Source: Pseudomonadales bacterium
Lineage (GTDB): Bacteria > Pseudomonadota > Gammaproteobacteria > Pseudomonadales > UBA7239
DNA length: 16,758 bases
Reading direction: 5' to 3'
Assembly (NCBI GenBank): GCA_020443005.1
Contig: JAGRJA010000107.1
Coordinates: 1-16,758, forward strand
The position numbers and the translations under genes are program-made. Every line of letters begins with the position of its first letter. Positions within the stretch are counted from its first letter, which is position 1. Of this stretch, positions 1 through 7,847 are shown in pieces. Under the pieces are notes generated by a model, which was not told the origin of the DNA, searched no databases, and saw only the letters and a program-made list of their open reading frames with translations.

Positions 1-769
1 CATCTTCACCACGATCACGGAAATATTCACCCATCGTACAACCACTGAACGGCGCCAAAAACTGCATGGCAGCCGCATCGGCAGCACCAGCGGCTACAAC
101 AATGGTATGACCCATGGCACCATGTTCTTCAAGCTTTCTCACCACATTGGCAATCGTCGATTGCTTTTGACCAATCGCCACATAGATACATTTAATACCC
201 GTACCTTTCTGGTTGATTATGGCATCAACGGCTAAAGCTGTTTTACCCACCTGCCTATCACCAATGATCAGCTCGCGTTGACCACGCCCGATAGGCACCA
301 TCGCATCTACAGCCTTATACCCTGTTTGAACAGGCTGATCGACTGACTTACGAGCAATAACACCCGGTGCTACTTTTTCGACAGCATCTGTCATTTTTGC
401 ATTAAGCTCACCCTTGCCATCAATCGGGTTACCCAAGGCATCGACAACGCGACCGAGTAATTCCGGCCCTACAGGAACTTCAAGAATCTTCCCGGTACAA
501 CGGGCTTTCTGGCCTTCAGCCAGCTTCAAATAGTCACCAAGAACGACCGCGCCAACAGAATCCCGCTCAAGGTTCAAGGCCATACCCGTGAGACCTCCAT
601 CGAACTCTATCATCTCACCGTACATAACATCGGCAAGACCATGAATACGGATAATACCGTCAGACACACTTACAATGGTCCCTTCATTTCTTGCTTCAGC
701 AGAAATATCTACTCCGCTGATGCGTTGTTTAATAATATCGCTAATTTCTGATGGATTGAGTTGCTGCAT
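1..769 (-). CDS. atpA: F1 ATP synthase subunit alpha, N-terminal half (partial)
   Basis: Alpha subunit of the F1 head, a mainly regulatory nucleotide-binding partner of beta in the cytoplasmic catalytic hexamer. The ATG at 769 opens with MQQLNPSEISDIIKQRI and follows a purine-rich ribosome site (GAGGGA). About 256 of the roughly 513 residues usual for the family are present before the window ends. Visible landmarks are the N-terminal beta-barrel stretch with RIHGLADVMYGEM, the segment KSVDQPVQTGYKAVDAMVPIG, and the P-loop GDRQVGKT with IGQKQSTIANVVRKLEE beyond it. The P-loop has Val where E. coli has Thr (GDRQTGKT); pseudomonads also have a hydrophobic residue there, so this looks like lineage variation. 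It is the sixth gene of the atp operon, 41 bases after atpH; atpG, atpD and atpC presumably continue outside. The frame is open to the edge, so the gene is cut by the window rather than broken. Confidence 0.97.
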   Translation of the reverse strand, partial: MQQLNPSEISDIIKQRISGVDISAEARNEGTIVSVSDGIIRIHGLADVMYGEMIEFDGGLTGMALNLERDSVGAVVLGDYLKLAEGQKARCTGKILEVPVGPELLGRVVDALGNPIDGKGELNAKMTDAVEKVAPGVIARKSVDQPVQTGYKAVDAMVPIGRGQRELIIGDRQVGKTALAVDAIINQKGTGIKCIYVAIGQKQSTIANVVRKLEEHGAMGHTIVVAAGAADAAAMQFLAPFSGCTMGEYFRDRGED

Positions 770-810
770 GCTCTTTCCCTCGCTGTTTCCAGCAAAAGTC
801 TAAATTAAAT

Positions 811-1344
811 TTACTTGATGGCATTGGCCAAACGAGCCAACTTGCCTCTTACCGAGTTATCTATGACCAGATCACCTGCCCTGATAACAACACCACCGAT
901 CAGTGTCTCATCAACAGCACTTTGTATGGTGACCTTCTTGCCTAACTTGTCTCTCAAAATTCTTTCAAGCTCAAGCTGTTGTTCAGCTGTGAGCTGATAA
1001 GCAGAGGAAACCTGAACCTGTTCAGAGCGACTTTCCTCTGCAAGAAACCCCTTGTAGAGCTCACATATTTGAGGAAGAACCGCCAGGCGCTTGTTTTTTG
1101 CCAATTGCAGAACAAGATTTTGAACATGGTCATCAAGTTTTTCACCACAAACCTGAAGAAACATTTCCCCTCGCTGGGCTGCTGTTAGTCTGGGGTTATC
1201 CAGATAGCCGGACATTTGCTCGTTAGAGGCCACTGCCGCTGCATATTGAAGCATCTCAGCCCATTCCTTGAACCGGGATATCTCCCGAGCGAATTGAAAT
1301 GCTGCCTTGGCATAGGGTCTTGCTATCGTGACAAATTCTGCCAT
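811..1344 (-). CDS. atpH: F1 ATP synthase subunit delta
   Basis: Delta subunit, which caps the F1 head and holds it to the b-subunit stalk as part of the stator. The 177-residue product equals the E. coli length. It shows the expected mostly helical N-terminal domain (MAEFVTIARPYAKAAFQFA) that binds the alpha N-termini. The C-terminal part holds the conserved stretch ending in IGGVVIRAGDLVIDNSVRGK followed by LARLANAIK. The start is an ATG at 1344, 16 bases after the atpF stop, consistent with translational coupling. Position between atpF and atpA is the canonical order. Nothing unusual seen. Confidence 0.96.
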   Translation of the reverse strand: MAEFVTIARPYAKAAFQFAREISRFKEWAEMLQYAAAVASNEQMSGYLDNPRLTAAQRGEMFLQVCGEKLDDHVQNLVLQLAKNKRLAVLPQICELYKGFLAEESRSEQVQVSSAYQLTAEQQLELERILRDKLGKKVTIQSAVDETLIGGVVIRAGDLVIDNSVRGKLARLANAIK

Positions 1345-1360
1345 AAATCCAACCCTTTAA

Positions 1361-1831
1361 TTAAAGCTCTGAAGCCAGTCTGGCCAGCATTTCACTGTGT
1401 TGACTTCTGTCTACACTGCCTTGAAGAATTTTCTCTGCACCAATAACCGAAAGCTCTGAAACCTTGCTGCGTAATTCTTCACGCGCCCTTTTGTACTCCT
1501 GTTCAACTTCAGCCTGGGCAGCATTGACAATCCGGCTGCCTTCTTCTCTGGCTTGTTGCTTGGCTTCTTCAACCAACTGATTAGCGCGTTTGTTGGCCTG
1601 ATCGATAATCTCGGCTGCCTGAGCCTTTGCTTCACGCAGTTTTTCCGCAATATTTTCCTTGGCGAGCTCCAAATCACGACTTGCCCGATCGGCAGCTTCC
1701 AGGCCATCGGCCATTTTCTTTTCTCGTTCTTCCATGGCGCTACGAATAGGTGGCCACACGAAGCGCATACAGAACCAGACGAAAACTGCAAAGGTTATGA
1801 TCTGGCCAAATAGCGTCAGGTTAATATTCAC
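1361..1831 (-). CDS. atpF: F0 ATP synthase subunit b
   Basis: Subunit b, the peripheral stalk that links the membrane a/c ring to the F1 head through delta. The 156 residues match the E. coli length. A single N-terminal membrane helix (about residues 5-25) is followed by a long charged, Ala/Glu/Lys-rich helical region that forms the right-handed coiled-coil dimer, with the motif WPPIRSAMEEREKKMADGL just after the membrane. The start codon is GTG at 1831 (GTG AAT ATT AAC), preceded by AGAGGAAAAGG as ribosome site. It lies 46 bases after atpE. Confidence 0.96.
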   Translation of the reverse strand: MNINLTLFGQIITFAVFVWFCMRFVWPPIRSAMEEREKKMADGLEAADRASRDLELAKENIAEKLREAKAQAAEIIDQANKRANQLVEEAKQQAREEGSRIVNAAQAEVEQEYKRAREELRSKVSELSVIGAEKILQGSVDRSQHSEMLARLASEL

Positions 1832-1877
1832 TACCTTTTCCTCTTACCAAAAGTTAAAAACGATTGATGTCCGTTTA

Positions 1878-2099
1878 TTACGCAGCGAAGATCAGGTACA
1901 TGGCCATACCCACACCGATGATGGGGATCGCATCAATCAGGCCGGCAACAAGAAAGAACCTACCCTGTAGCATCGGGCCAAGTTCTGGTTGACGAGCTGT
2001 TCCTTCGAGTAATTTACCACCGAGGATACCCACACCAACCGCAGCACCCAGAGCACCCAGGCCCAACATAATTGCAGCAGCGATAAGTTTAAGTTCCAT
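1878..2099 (-). CDS. atpE: F0 ATP synthase subunit c
   Basis: Proteolipid subunit c, which forms the rotating membrane ring that carries protons. It has 73 residues (79 in E. coli). Two hydrophobic hairpin helices flank the polar loop GGKLLEGTARQPEL. The proton-binding carboxylate is Asp56 in the stretch AGLIDAIPIIGVG, equivalent to E. coli Asp61. The Gln and Glu-Ser ligands typical of sodium-binding c subunits are absent, so a proton-driven enzyme is inferred. The ATG at 2099 has a strong ribosome site (AGGAG), as expected for the subunit made in greatest excess. The gap to atpB is 38 bases. Confidence 0.97.
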   Translation of the reverse strand: MELKLIAAAIMLGLGALGAAVGVGILGGKLLEGTARQPELGPMLQGRFFLVAGLIDAIPIIGVGMAMYLIFAA

Positions 2100-2137
2100 T
2101 GTTTTCTCCTACTTGAGTTTGAGATTAAAAATAAAGG

Positions 2138-3010
2138 TTAATGATCTTCGTGTGACTGACTTAGATATACAATTGTCAGAACCATGAAAATAAATGCTTG
2201 CAAGGTTATAACCAGAATGTGGAATATCGCCCATCCCATTTGCAAAAATCCGCCAAAAATACCCAGTATCAAACCAGCGTTATACATCAATGCTATCAGG
2301 ATAAAGATCATCTCCCCCGCATACATGTTGCCGAAAAGTCGCAGACCGAGCGAAAAGGGCTTGGCCAGCAGGCCCAAAACCTCCATAAAGAAGTTAAGTG
2401 GAACAAACAACACTTGAACAAAAGGGTTTTTTGCGCTGAACGGGTGTAAGGTTAACTCTTTAATGAAACCGACAGGCCCCTTGATTTTCAGGGAATAAAA
2501 GATCATCAGAATGAAAACAGCACAGGCCATTCCAAGCGCAATATTCGGATCAGTGGAAGGAACAACCTTCATGAAGGCGTGAGGATTTCCCGAAATATGC
2601 TGCCAAATCCAGGGAATAACATCGACCGGTATCAAATCCATCAGGTTCATAAAGAAAACCCAGACAAAAATAGTCAGCGCCATTGGTGCGATAAGGGGAT
2701 TACGCCCATGAAAAATATCTTTTACATTACCATCAACAAAATCTACAACCATTTCGATAAAATTGAGTAGACCTTTTGGCACACCGGTATGAGCCTTGTC
2801 GGCCATCTTCTTGAACAACCAGCAAAATATACAGCCGAGAAACACTGACCAGAACATGCTGTCAACATGTATCGCCATAAACCCCATTTCCGAGGCCTCT
2901 TGTGCTGAATGCGCAAAACCCCAGTGACCATCAGGATGCCTGCCAAAGGTCAGGTTGGTTAAATGGTGGGTAATATAATCCGTGGAGGTTAAAGTGCCTT
3001 CGCTAGCCAT
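2138..3010 (-). CDS. atpB: F0 ATP synthase subunit a
   Basis: Subunit a, the membrane stator that supplies the proton half-channels next to the c ring. It has 290 residues (271 in E. coli), with several hydrophobic helices. The essential arginine is Arg224 in LGLRLFGNMYAGE (E. coli Arg210), with Glu233, His264 and Gln271 at the places of E. coli Glu219, His245 and Gln252. The N-terminus (MASEGTLTSTDYITHHLTNL) is a short soluble lead. The ATG start at 3010 has only a weak ribosome site (CGGAA). It lies 38 bases after atpI in the canonical order I-B-E-F-H-A. Confidence 0.97.
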   Translation of the reverse strand: MASEGTLTSTDYITHHLTNLTFGRHPDGHWGFAHSAQEASEMGFMAIHVDSMFWSVFLGCIFCWLFKKMADKAHTGVPKGLLNFIEMVVDFVDGNVKDIFHGRNPLIAPMALTIFVWVFFMNLMDLIPVDVIPWIWQHISGNPHAFMKVVPSTDPNIALGMACAVFILMIFYSLKIKGPVGFIKELTLHPFSAKNPFVQVLFVPLNFFMEVLGLLAKPFSLGLRLFGNMYAGEMIFILIALMYNAGLILGIFGGFLQMGWAIFHILVITLQAFIFMVLTIVYLSQSHEDH

Positions 3011-3048
3011 TGGAATTCCGAATCAATCAATATACCAAAATCTGGTTG

Positions 3049-3468
3049 TTACTGTTTTTTTAACCCCTTTTCAATCCAGGGGCCAAACCAAAATACTTGC
3101 TGGACTAAAATAAAAGAGAGAAACAATCCTGCGACATTTTGTTTCTCTTGAAACATTGGCACATTTTTAAACAACAACACAAATACTGTAAGCAAAAACA
3201 ATAACTTACAAACTTCTGCCGTATAAAAAGAAGCCAACACTTCTTGTCCGGAGCGGGCTCCCGACCTCCTGAATGCAATAAACGCAAAAGCTGTATTACC
3301 AGAAACACAAAGCAAACCACCACTCAATAGTGAGATCGCTGTTTCTGAACCGAGGAAGACAACTCCCACCAATGAAATAAGGAGAGTAATTACGGTTTGT
3401 GTAATTATCACCCTGATTACATTCTGACGGTTTTTTCGATCAAAATGCGGTACGGGTTTGTTCCCCAA
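3049..3468 (-). CDS. atpI: ATP synthase protein I (assembly factor)
   Basis: AtpI is a small membrane protein encoded first in many atp operons. It is thought to aid c-ring assembly or cation supply, and is usually dispensable. The 139 residues hold four likely membrane helices (about 17-39, 42-66, 79-101, 112-132). A polar FYTAEVCKLL segment before helix 3 carries the Glu and Lys typical of the family. The start is TTG at 3468: the in-frame stop TAA at 3481-3483 lies just upstream with no ATG or GTG between. No strong ribosome site is visible, so a later start such as GTG (codon 20) is possible but would remove the cytoplasmic lead. A sigma70-type promoter lies 72 bases upstream. Confidence 0.9.
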   Translation of the reverse strand: MGNKPVPHFDRKNRQNVIRVIITQTVITLLISLVGVVFLGSETAISLLSGGLLCVSGNTAFAFIAFRRSGARSGQEVLASFYTAEVCKLLFLLTVFVLLFKNVPMFQEKQNVAGLFLSFILVQQVFWFGPWIEKGLKKQ

Positions 3469-3539
3469 TGCTTTAGCCCATTATCAATGGATGTTATTGC
3501 AACCGAAGGCGTGCATGCCCCAATCCAAAGCGCGAGCGA

Positions 3540-3568
3540 ATTATAGAGAGTAAATGAAGTCCCTTCAA
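3540..3568 (-). promoter_or_regulatory. Sigma70-type promoter of the atp operon
   Basis: On the minus strand, -35 TTGAAG (3563-3568) and a perfect -10 TATAAT (3540-3545) are separated by exactly 17 bases. A GC-rich stretch (TCGCTCGCG) follows the -10. The predicted start is near 3533, giving a leader of about 65 bases before atpI. The element sits in the 115-base gap between parB and atpI, so the ATP synthase genes need not depend on read-through from mnmG-rsmG-parAB. I found no convincing hairpin plus T-run terminator after parB. Confidence 0.75.
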
Positions 3569-3583
3569 CCAAAAGCGCAAGTT

Positions 3584-4519
3584 TTACTTAATATGGCTCA
3601 ATATTCCGTCGAGTTCATCTAGATTGTTATATTTGAAAACGAGCTTGCCCTTTCCCTTTGCTCCATGATTAACAATAACCGGAACTCCTATTTTTTCTGA
3701 AAGCATCTCCTGAAGCCGTCTAATATCAGCACTTTCCGGTTCTGTAACTGTATTTACTTGTGGTTTTTTCTGTAGCAGGTTTCTCGCAAGGCTTTCTGTT
3801 TGCCTGACTGATAAACCTTTGGAAATAACCTGTTGTGCGGCCCCCTTCTGTTCTGATTCCGGCAAAGAGAGCAAGGCCCTTGCATGACCCATTTCAATAT
3901 CGCCATATTCGAGCATTTTTTGTACATCTTTTTGAAGGCTCAACAATCGCAAAAAATTACTGACGGCCGCCCTGGATTTTCCAACAGCTTCAGCAACCTG
4001 TTGATGGGTTAGATCAAACTCTTCCTTCAGACGATTGAGAGCCACAGCCTCCTCCATGGCATTCAGATTTTCCCTCTGGATATTTTCGATCAAGGAAATA
4101 ACAATAGCCGCATCATCTTCTACTTCTCTTATCACTGCAGGTATTTTGTCCAATCCTGCAAGCTGGGTTGCCCTCCAGCGCCTTTCACCCGCCAAAATTT
4201 CGTATTTGTCCCGGCCGAGTGGCCTTACAACGATGGGTTGTATAACACCTTGTTTCTTAATGGATTCTGCCAATTCTTCCAAAGCTTCAGGTTGCATATC
4301 CCGGCGGGGTTGGTATTTACCCCTCTGAATCAATTCAACCGGAATTTGAAGCAGGGTTTTATCTTTCTTTGTCGTGGCCTCTTCGCTGACTTTTACAGGT
4401 ATTTGAGCGGTATTGTCCTCAGCACCGGTTTCAGCTTGTTCTTCTGGTACTTTGGTTTGCTGCCTCTGGTCTCCCAACAAAGCATCGAGACCTCTACCCA
4501 ACTTGCGTTTTTTAACCAT
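3584..4519 (-). CDS. parB: Chromosome-partitioning protein ParB
   Basis: ParB binds parS sites near the origin, spreads as a CTP-dependent sliding clamp and recruits ParA and SMC to segregate the chromosome. The 311 residues begin with the chromosomal-ParB signature KRKLGRGLDALLG, which carries the ParA-contacting N-terminus, followed by a polar linker to about residue 55. The N-terminal CTP-binding domain shows GERRWRA (111-117) and ENIQRENL (145-152). A helix-turn-helix (about 171-191, THQQVAEAVGKSRAAVSNFL) reads parS. The C-terminal about 45 residues are the dimerisation domain. The ATG start overlaps the parA stop by 8 bases (ATGGTTAA), so the two are translationally coupled. A perfect parS lies in recF (15499-15516). 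Confidence 0.97.
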   Translation of the reverse strand: MVKKRKLGRGLDALLGDQRQQTKVPEEQAETGAEDNTAQIPVKVSEEATTKKDKTLLQIPVELIQRGKYQPRRDMQPEALEELAESIKKQGVIQPIVVRPLGRDKYEILAGERRWRATQLAGLDKIPAVIREVEDDAAIVISLIENIQRENLNAMEEAVALNRLKEEFDLTHQQVAEAVGKSRAAVSNFLRLLSLQKDVQKMLEYGDIEMGHARALLSLPESEQKGAAQQVISKGLSVRQTESLARNLLQKKPQVNTVTEPESADIRRLQEMLSEKIGVPVIVNHGAKGKGKLVFKYNNLDELDGILSHIK

Positions 4520-5339
4520 TGTTTTCTTCCACTTTCAGACCAGATTGTCCATTACCATTTTGATCATTCTGCACTGTCTCATGCCTGGCGATCAACTCAT
4601 CGGCAAGGGCCAGATAGGATGTAGCCCCTTTCGATGTCTCGTCATAGTAAAGTGCTGGCAGACCATAGCTGGGGGCTTCAGCAAGCCGGACATTTCTCGG
4701 TATCGTCGTTTTCAACAACGCATTGCCAAAATAGGTTTCCAGCTGTGAAGATACTTCATTTGTCAAACTGTTTCTGGGGTCATACATGGTACGAACAACC
4801 CCTTCCACAACGAGACCCGGATTGACCGAGCTGTTTATTTGTCTAACTGTTTGAAGTAAGTCTGACAGACCTTCCAAAGCATAATATTCACACTGCATTG
4901 GAATAACGACACCTTGTGCGGCTACCAAGGCGTTTACTGTCAACATATTCAACGATGGAGGACAATCTATCAAAATATAATCGTAATCCCCGGAAACCTG
5001 TTTTAAGGCAATTCTCAGCCTGTGTTCTTTCATCATGATATTCAGCATTTCAACTTCGGCTGCTGTCAGGTCAGCATTGGCTGGCAAAATATCAAAACCT
5101 GAGTCCTTGCAGTGAATCAAGATATCAAGAGGCGATTTCTGGCGAACCAGCATGTCATAAACACTGAGTTCTACATCATTTTTATCAACCCCGCTTCCCA
5201 TGGTTGCATTCCCTTGAGGATCAAGGTCTATTAAAAGAACCTTTTTTTTTCGCGCTGATAAGGAAGCCGCAAGGTTAACGCTGGTTGTTGTTTTACCCAC
5301 TCCGCCTTTCTGGTTCGTAATCGCAAAAATCTTGCTCAA
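4512..5339 (-). CDS. parA: Chromosome-partitioning ATPase ParA
   Basis: ParA is a Walker-type ATPase that coats the nucleoid as an ATP dimer and pulls ParB-parS complexes apart. The 275 residues show the deviant Walker A KGGVGKTTT (11-19, with signature Lys11), Walker A' in LLIDLDPQGNAT and Walker B in YILIDCPPSL. The start is TTG at 5339: an in-frame TAA at 5346-5348 lies just upstream, leaving no room for an ATG, and TTG AGC AAG places the P-loop at the usual distance. A GGTAAGGT stretch may act as ribosome site. It lies 16 bases after rsmG and overlaps parB by 8 bases. Codons 31-34 contain a run of nine A residues (5242-5250). Confidence 0.97.
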   Translation of the reverse strand: MSKIFAITNQKGGVGKTTTSVNLAASLSARKKKVLLIDLDPQGNATMGSGVDKNDVELSVYDMLVRQKSPLDILIHCKDSGFDILPANADLTAAEVEMLNIMMKEHRLRIALKQVSGDYDYILIDCPPSLNMLTVNALVAAQGVVIPMQCEYYALEGLSDLLQTVRQINSSVNPGLVVEGVVRTMYDPRNSLTNEVSSQLETYFGNALLKTTIPRNVRLAEAPSYGLPALYYDETSKGATSYLALADELIARHETVQNDQNGNGQSGLKVEENNG

Positions 5340-5355
5340 AATTTTTTACCTTACC

Positions 5356-5979
5356 TTAATGAGGTTTCCGCACTATCTGAAGAAGGTGCCTCTCTTCATC
5401 GACAAAAGGGACATCCAGCTTTATCACCTGCTTTAACTCAAAACCGGGCAACAATTCATCTACTTCCTGCTCCGGGTATTTTCCTTTCATAGCCCAGAAA
5501 GAACCTTTCTCAAAAAGCAAGTGATTACTCACTTTCAACATATCATTCAAATTTGAAAAGGCTCTGCTTAAAACTGCATCAAACTCTCCGCTTATAGCCT
5601 GACAGCGATTATGCTCTATTTTTACATTAGGCAAAGACAGGGCCAATTTGACCTCAAACAAAAAACGCGTCTTTTTGCCGTTACTATCAACCAAAGTGAA
5701 ACTTTTCTCCGGATTTACTATCGCTAAAGGTATACCCGGCAAACCTGGACCCGTACCTATATCAATCAATGTATTTGCATGAATTTTTGAAGCTATAGCC
5801 AAACTGTCAAGAAGATGATGACTGACCATCTTCTCCGGGTTTGTTATCGCCGTAAGATTATAGGTTTTATTCCACTTTATCAGTAGTAATAAATAATCCA
5901 CCAGAAGACCGACTGTCTTTTCTGAGTAATTCAGGGAAAGTTTTTCCAAACCGTCTAAAAGCTTCTGTCGAAGATCCAA
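5356..5979 (-). CDS. rsmG: 16S rRNA (guanine-527-N7)-methyltransferase RsmG
   Basis: RsmG (GidB) transfers a methyl group from S-adenosylmethionine to N7 of G527 in the 530 loop of 16S rRNA; its loss gives low-level streptomycin resistance in several species. The 207 residues match the E. coli length. Family marks are WNKTYNLTAI (36-45), HHLLDSLA (54-61), the SAM-binding motif DIGTGPGLPGIP (73-84) and VDSNGKKTRFL (97-107). The start is TTG at 5979, two bases after the mnmG stop. The frame is open upstream but shows no ATG or GTG nearby, and the length fits homologues. Coupled translation from mnmG is likely. Confidence 0.95.
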   Translation of the reverse strand: MDLRQKLLDGLEKLSLNYSEKTVGLLVDYLLLLIKWNKTYNLTAITNPEKMVSHHLLDSLAIASKIHANTLIDIGTGPGLPGIPLAIVNPEKSFTLVDSNGKKTRFLFEVKLALSLPNVKIEHNRCQAISGEFDAVLSRAFSNLNDMLKVSNHLLFEKGSFWAMKGKYPEQEVDELLPGFELKQVIKLDVPFVDEERHLLQIVRKPH

Positions 5980-5981
5980 AA

Positions 5982-7847
5982 TCAGGCCTGTTTCTTTAGA
6001 TGAATAATCAGTAATGAAATTGCTGCCGGTGTTATTCCCGGAATTCTCGATGCGTGACCAACAGTATTGGGACGCATTTCATGTAATTTCTGCTTCACTT
6101 CATTCGACAGGCCTTCGACACTCAAAAACTCGAAACTGTCTGGAATAACCAAGGACTCACTTCGTTGCAGTTTTTCAATTTCTTCCTGTTGGCGGTTTAT
6201 ATAGCCTGAATATTTGGCCTCTATTTCTATTTGCTCTGCAACTCTTTTGTCTTCAACACCTGTACCTTTGATATTGGCTATAAGTTCATAACCTATACGA
6301 GGTCTTTTTAGCAATTCAAAGAGACTATATTCATGTTTTATCGGGTTTTCCAGATACTGATTAAGTTTTTCCGCTTCGGAACTACCTGCCTGCACCCAGG
6401 TATTTGTTAACCTTTGTTTTTCCTTGAAAATGGCCTCTCTTTTTTTATCAAACAACGCCCATCGACTATCGTCAACCAACCCCAGTTTTCTGCCTGTTTC
6501 TGTCAGACGAAGATCAGCATTATCCTCTCTTAATAACAAACGATATTCTGCCCTGCTGGTAAACATCCGATAAGGTTCTCTCGTTCCATGAGTAATCAGA
6601 TCATCAACCATTACCCCTAGATATGCCTCATCCCGCCTTGGATACCAGGCATCCTGTTCAAGTGCTTTTCTGGCGGCATTCAAGCCCGCCAGAAGACCTT
6701 GCGCCGCCGCTTCCTCATAGCCTGTTGTTCCATTTATCTGCCCGCAAAAAAACAGACTTTCCAAATATTTGCTTTCGAGAGAATGCTTCAGATCCCTTGG
6801 ATCAAAAAAATCATACTCTATGGCATATCCAGGCCGTGTTATATGAGCATCTTCAAACCCCTTTATTGAATGAACCAGAGATAACTGAACATCAAAGGGC
6901 AAACTGGTGGAAATTCCGTTTGGGTACAGCTCATTCGTCGTCAAACCTTCGGGTTCTATAAAAATCTGGTGACTATCCTTATCTGCAAAGCGATTAATCT
7001 TGTCTTCAATTGAGGGACAATATCGCGGCCCTATTCCTTCAATGACGCCTGTATACATTGGAGAACGGTTTATCCCACCACGGATGATTTCATGTGTTCT
7101 TTCATTGGTATGGGTTATGTAACAGGGTACCTGTCTTGGATGATCAGAAATATCACCTAAAAATGACATTACCGGTAATGGTGTATCCCCATGCTGTACT
7201 TCCAGTTCATTAAAGTTCACCGTACGAGCATCTATTCTTGGAGGCGTACCGGTTTTAAGACGATCTACACGAAGCGGAAGTTCTCTCAAACGGCTTGCCA
7301 AAGCAATTGAGGGGGGATCACCTGCTCTTCCAGCTGAATGATTATTAAGCCCGATGTGAATCAGTCCACCGAGAAAAGTTCCCGCTGCCAGAACCACTGA
7401 CTTAGCTAAAAACTCCAGCCCCATCTGGGTTATAACACCTTCTACCCTTTGATTACTAACAATCAGATCATTTGCAGCTTGCTGAAAAATATACAGATTT
7501 TTCTGGTTTTCCAAAATTTCCCGGATAGCTGCCTTGTATAAAATTCTATCTGCCTGGGCTCGGGTTCCTCTCACTGCTGGCCCTTTCCGGGCATTTAGTA
7601 CCCTGAATTGTATTCCGGCTTTGTCTGTTGCTCTGGCCATTGCCCCACCCAAGGCATCAACTTCCTTGACGAGATGGCTCTTACCTATTCCCCCGATAGC
7701 CGGGTTGCACGACATCTGCCCCAGTGTCTCGATATTATGTGTCAGTAGAAGCGTTTTGCACCCCATTCTTGCTGCTGCAAGACAGGCCTCTGTACCGGCA
7801 TGACCACCACCAATAACAATAACATCAAATTTTTCAGGAAATTTCAT
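5982..7847 (-). CDS. mnmG: tRNA uridine-34 modification enzyme MnmG (GidA)
   Basis: MnmG is an FAD enzyme that works with MnmE to install the carboxymethylaminomethyl group on U34 of certain tRNAs, using methylene-tetrahydrofolate. The 621 residues compare with 629 in E. coli. The N-terminus holds the FAD-binding Rossmann motif VIGGGHAGTEA (11-21). SCNPAIGGIGKSHLVKEVDA and the two conserved cysteines Cys47 and Cys277 (PRYCPSIEDKI) sit at E. coli numbering. The C-terminal helical part binds MnmE and tRNA. The ATG is at 7847; no strong ribosome site is visible. It heads the cluster mnmG-rsmG-parA-parB, and its partner mnmE is encoded just upstream across the AT-rich gap. Confidence 0.97.
   Translation of the reverse strand: MKFPEKFDVIVIGGGHAGTEACLAAARMGCKTLLLTHNIETLGQMSCNPAIGGIGKSHLVKEVDALGGAMARATDKAGIQFRVLNARKGPAVRGTRAQADRILYKAAIREILENQKNLYIFQQAANDLIVSNQRVEGVITQMGLEFLAKSVVLAAGTFLGGLIHIGLNNHSAGRAGDPPSIALASRLRELPLRVDRLKTGTPPRIDARTVNFNELEVQHGDTPLPVMSFLGDISDHPRQVPCYITHTNERTHEIIRGGINRSPMYTGVIEGIGPRYCPSIEDKINRFADKDSHQIFIEPEGLTTNELYPNGISTSLPFDVQLSLVHSIKGFEDAHITRPGYAIEYDFFDPRDLKHSLESKYLESLFFCGQINGTTGYEEAAAQGLLAGLNAARKALEQDAWYPRRDEAYLGVMVDDLITHGTREPYRMFTSRAEYRLLLREDNADLRLTETGRKLGLVDDSRWALFDKKREAIFKEKQRLTNTWVQAGSSEAEKLNQYLENPIKHEYSLFELLKRPRIGYELIANIKGTGVEDKRVAEQIEIEAKYSGYINRQQEEIEKLQRSESLVIPDSFEFLSVEGLSNEVKQKLHEMRPNTVGHASRIPGITPAAISLLIIHLKKQA

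Noticed and set aside
30..280. Val in the AtpA P-loop (GDRQVGKT) as an active-site defect
   Set aside because: The essential Lys and Thr are present, and related bacteria also carry a hydrophobic residue at this position.
6623..6961. Open frame of 112 codons antisense to mnmG, and similar long antisense frames in atpF, parA, parB, mnmE and yidC
   Set aside because: They lie opposite strongly conserved genes, show no domain or ribosome site, and have low-complexity shadow-type composition.
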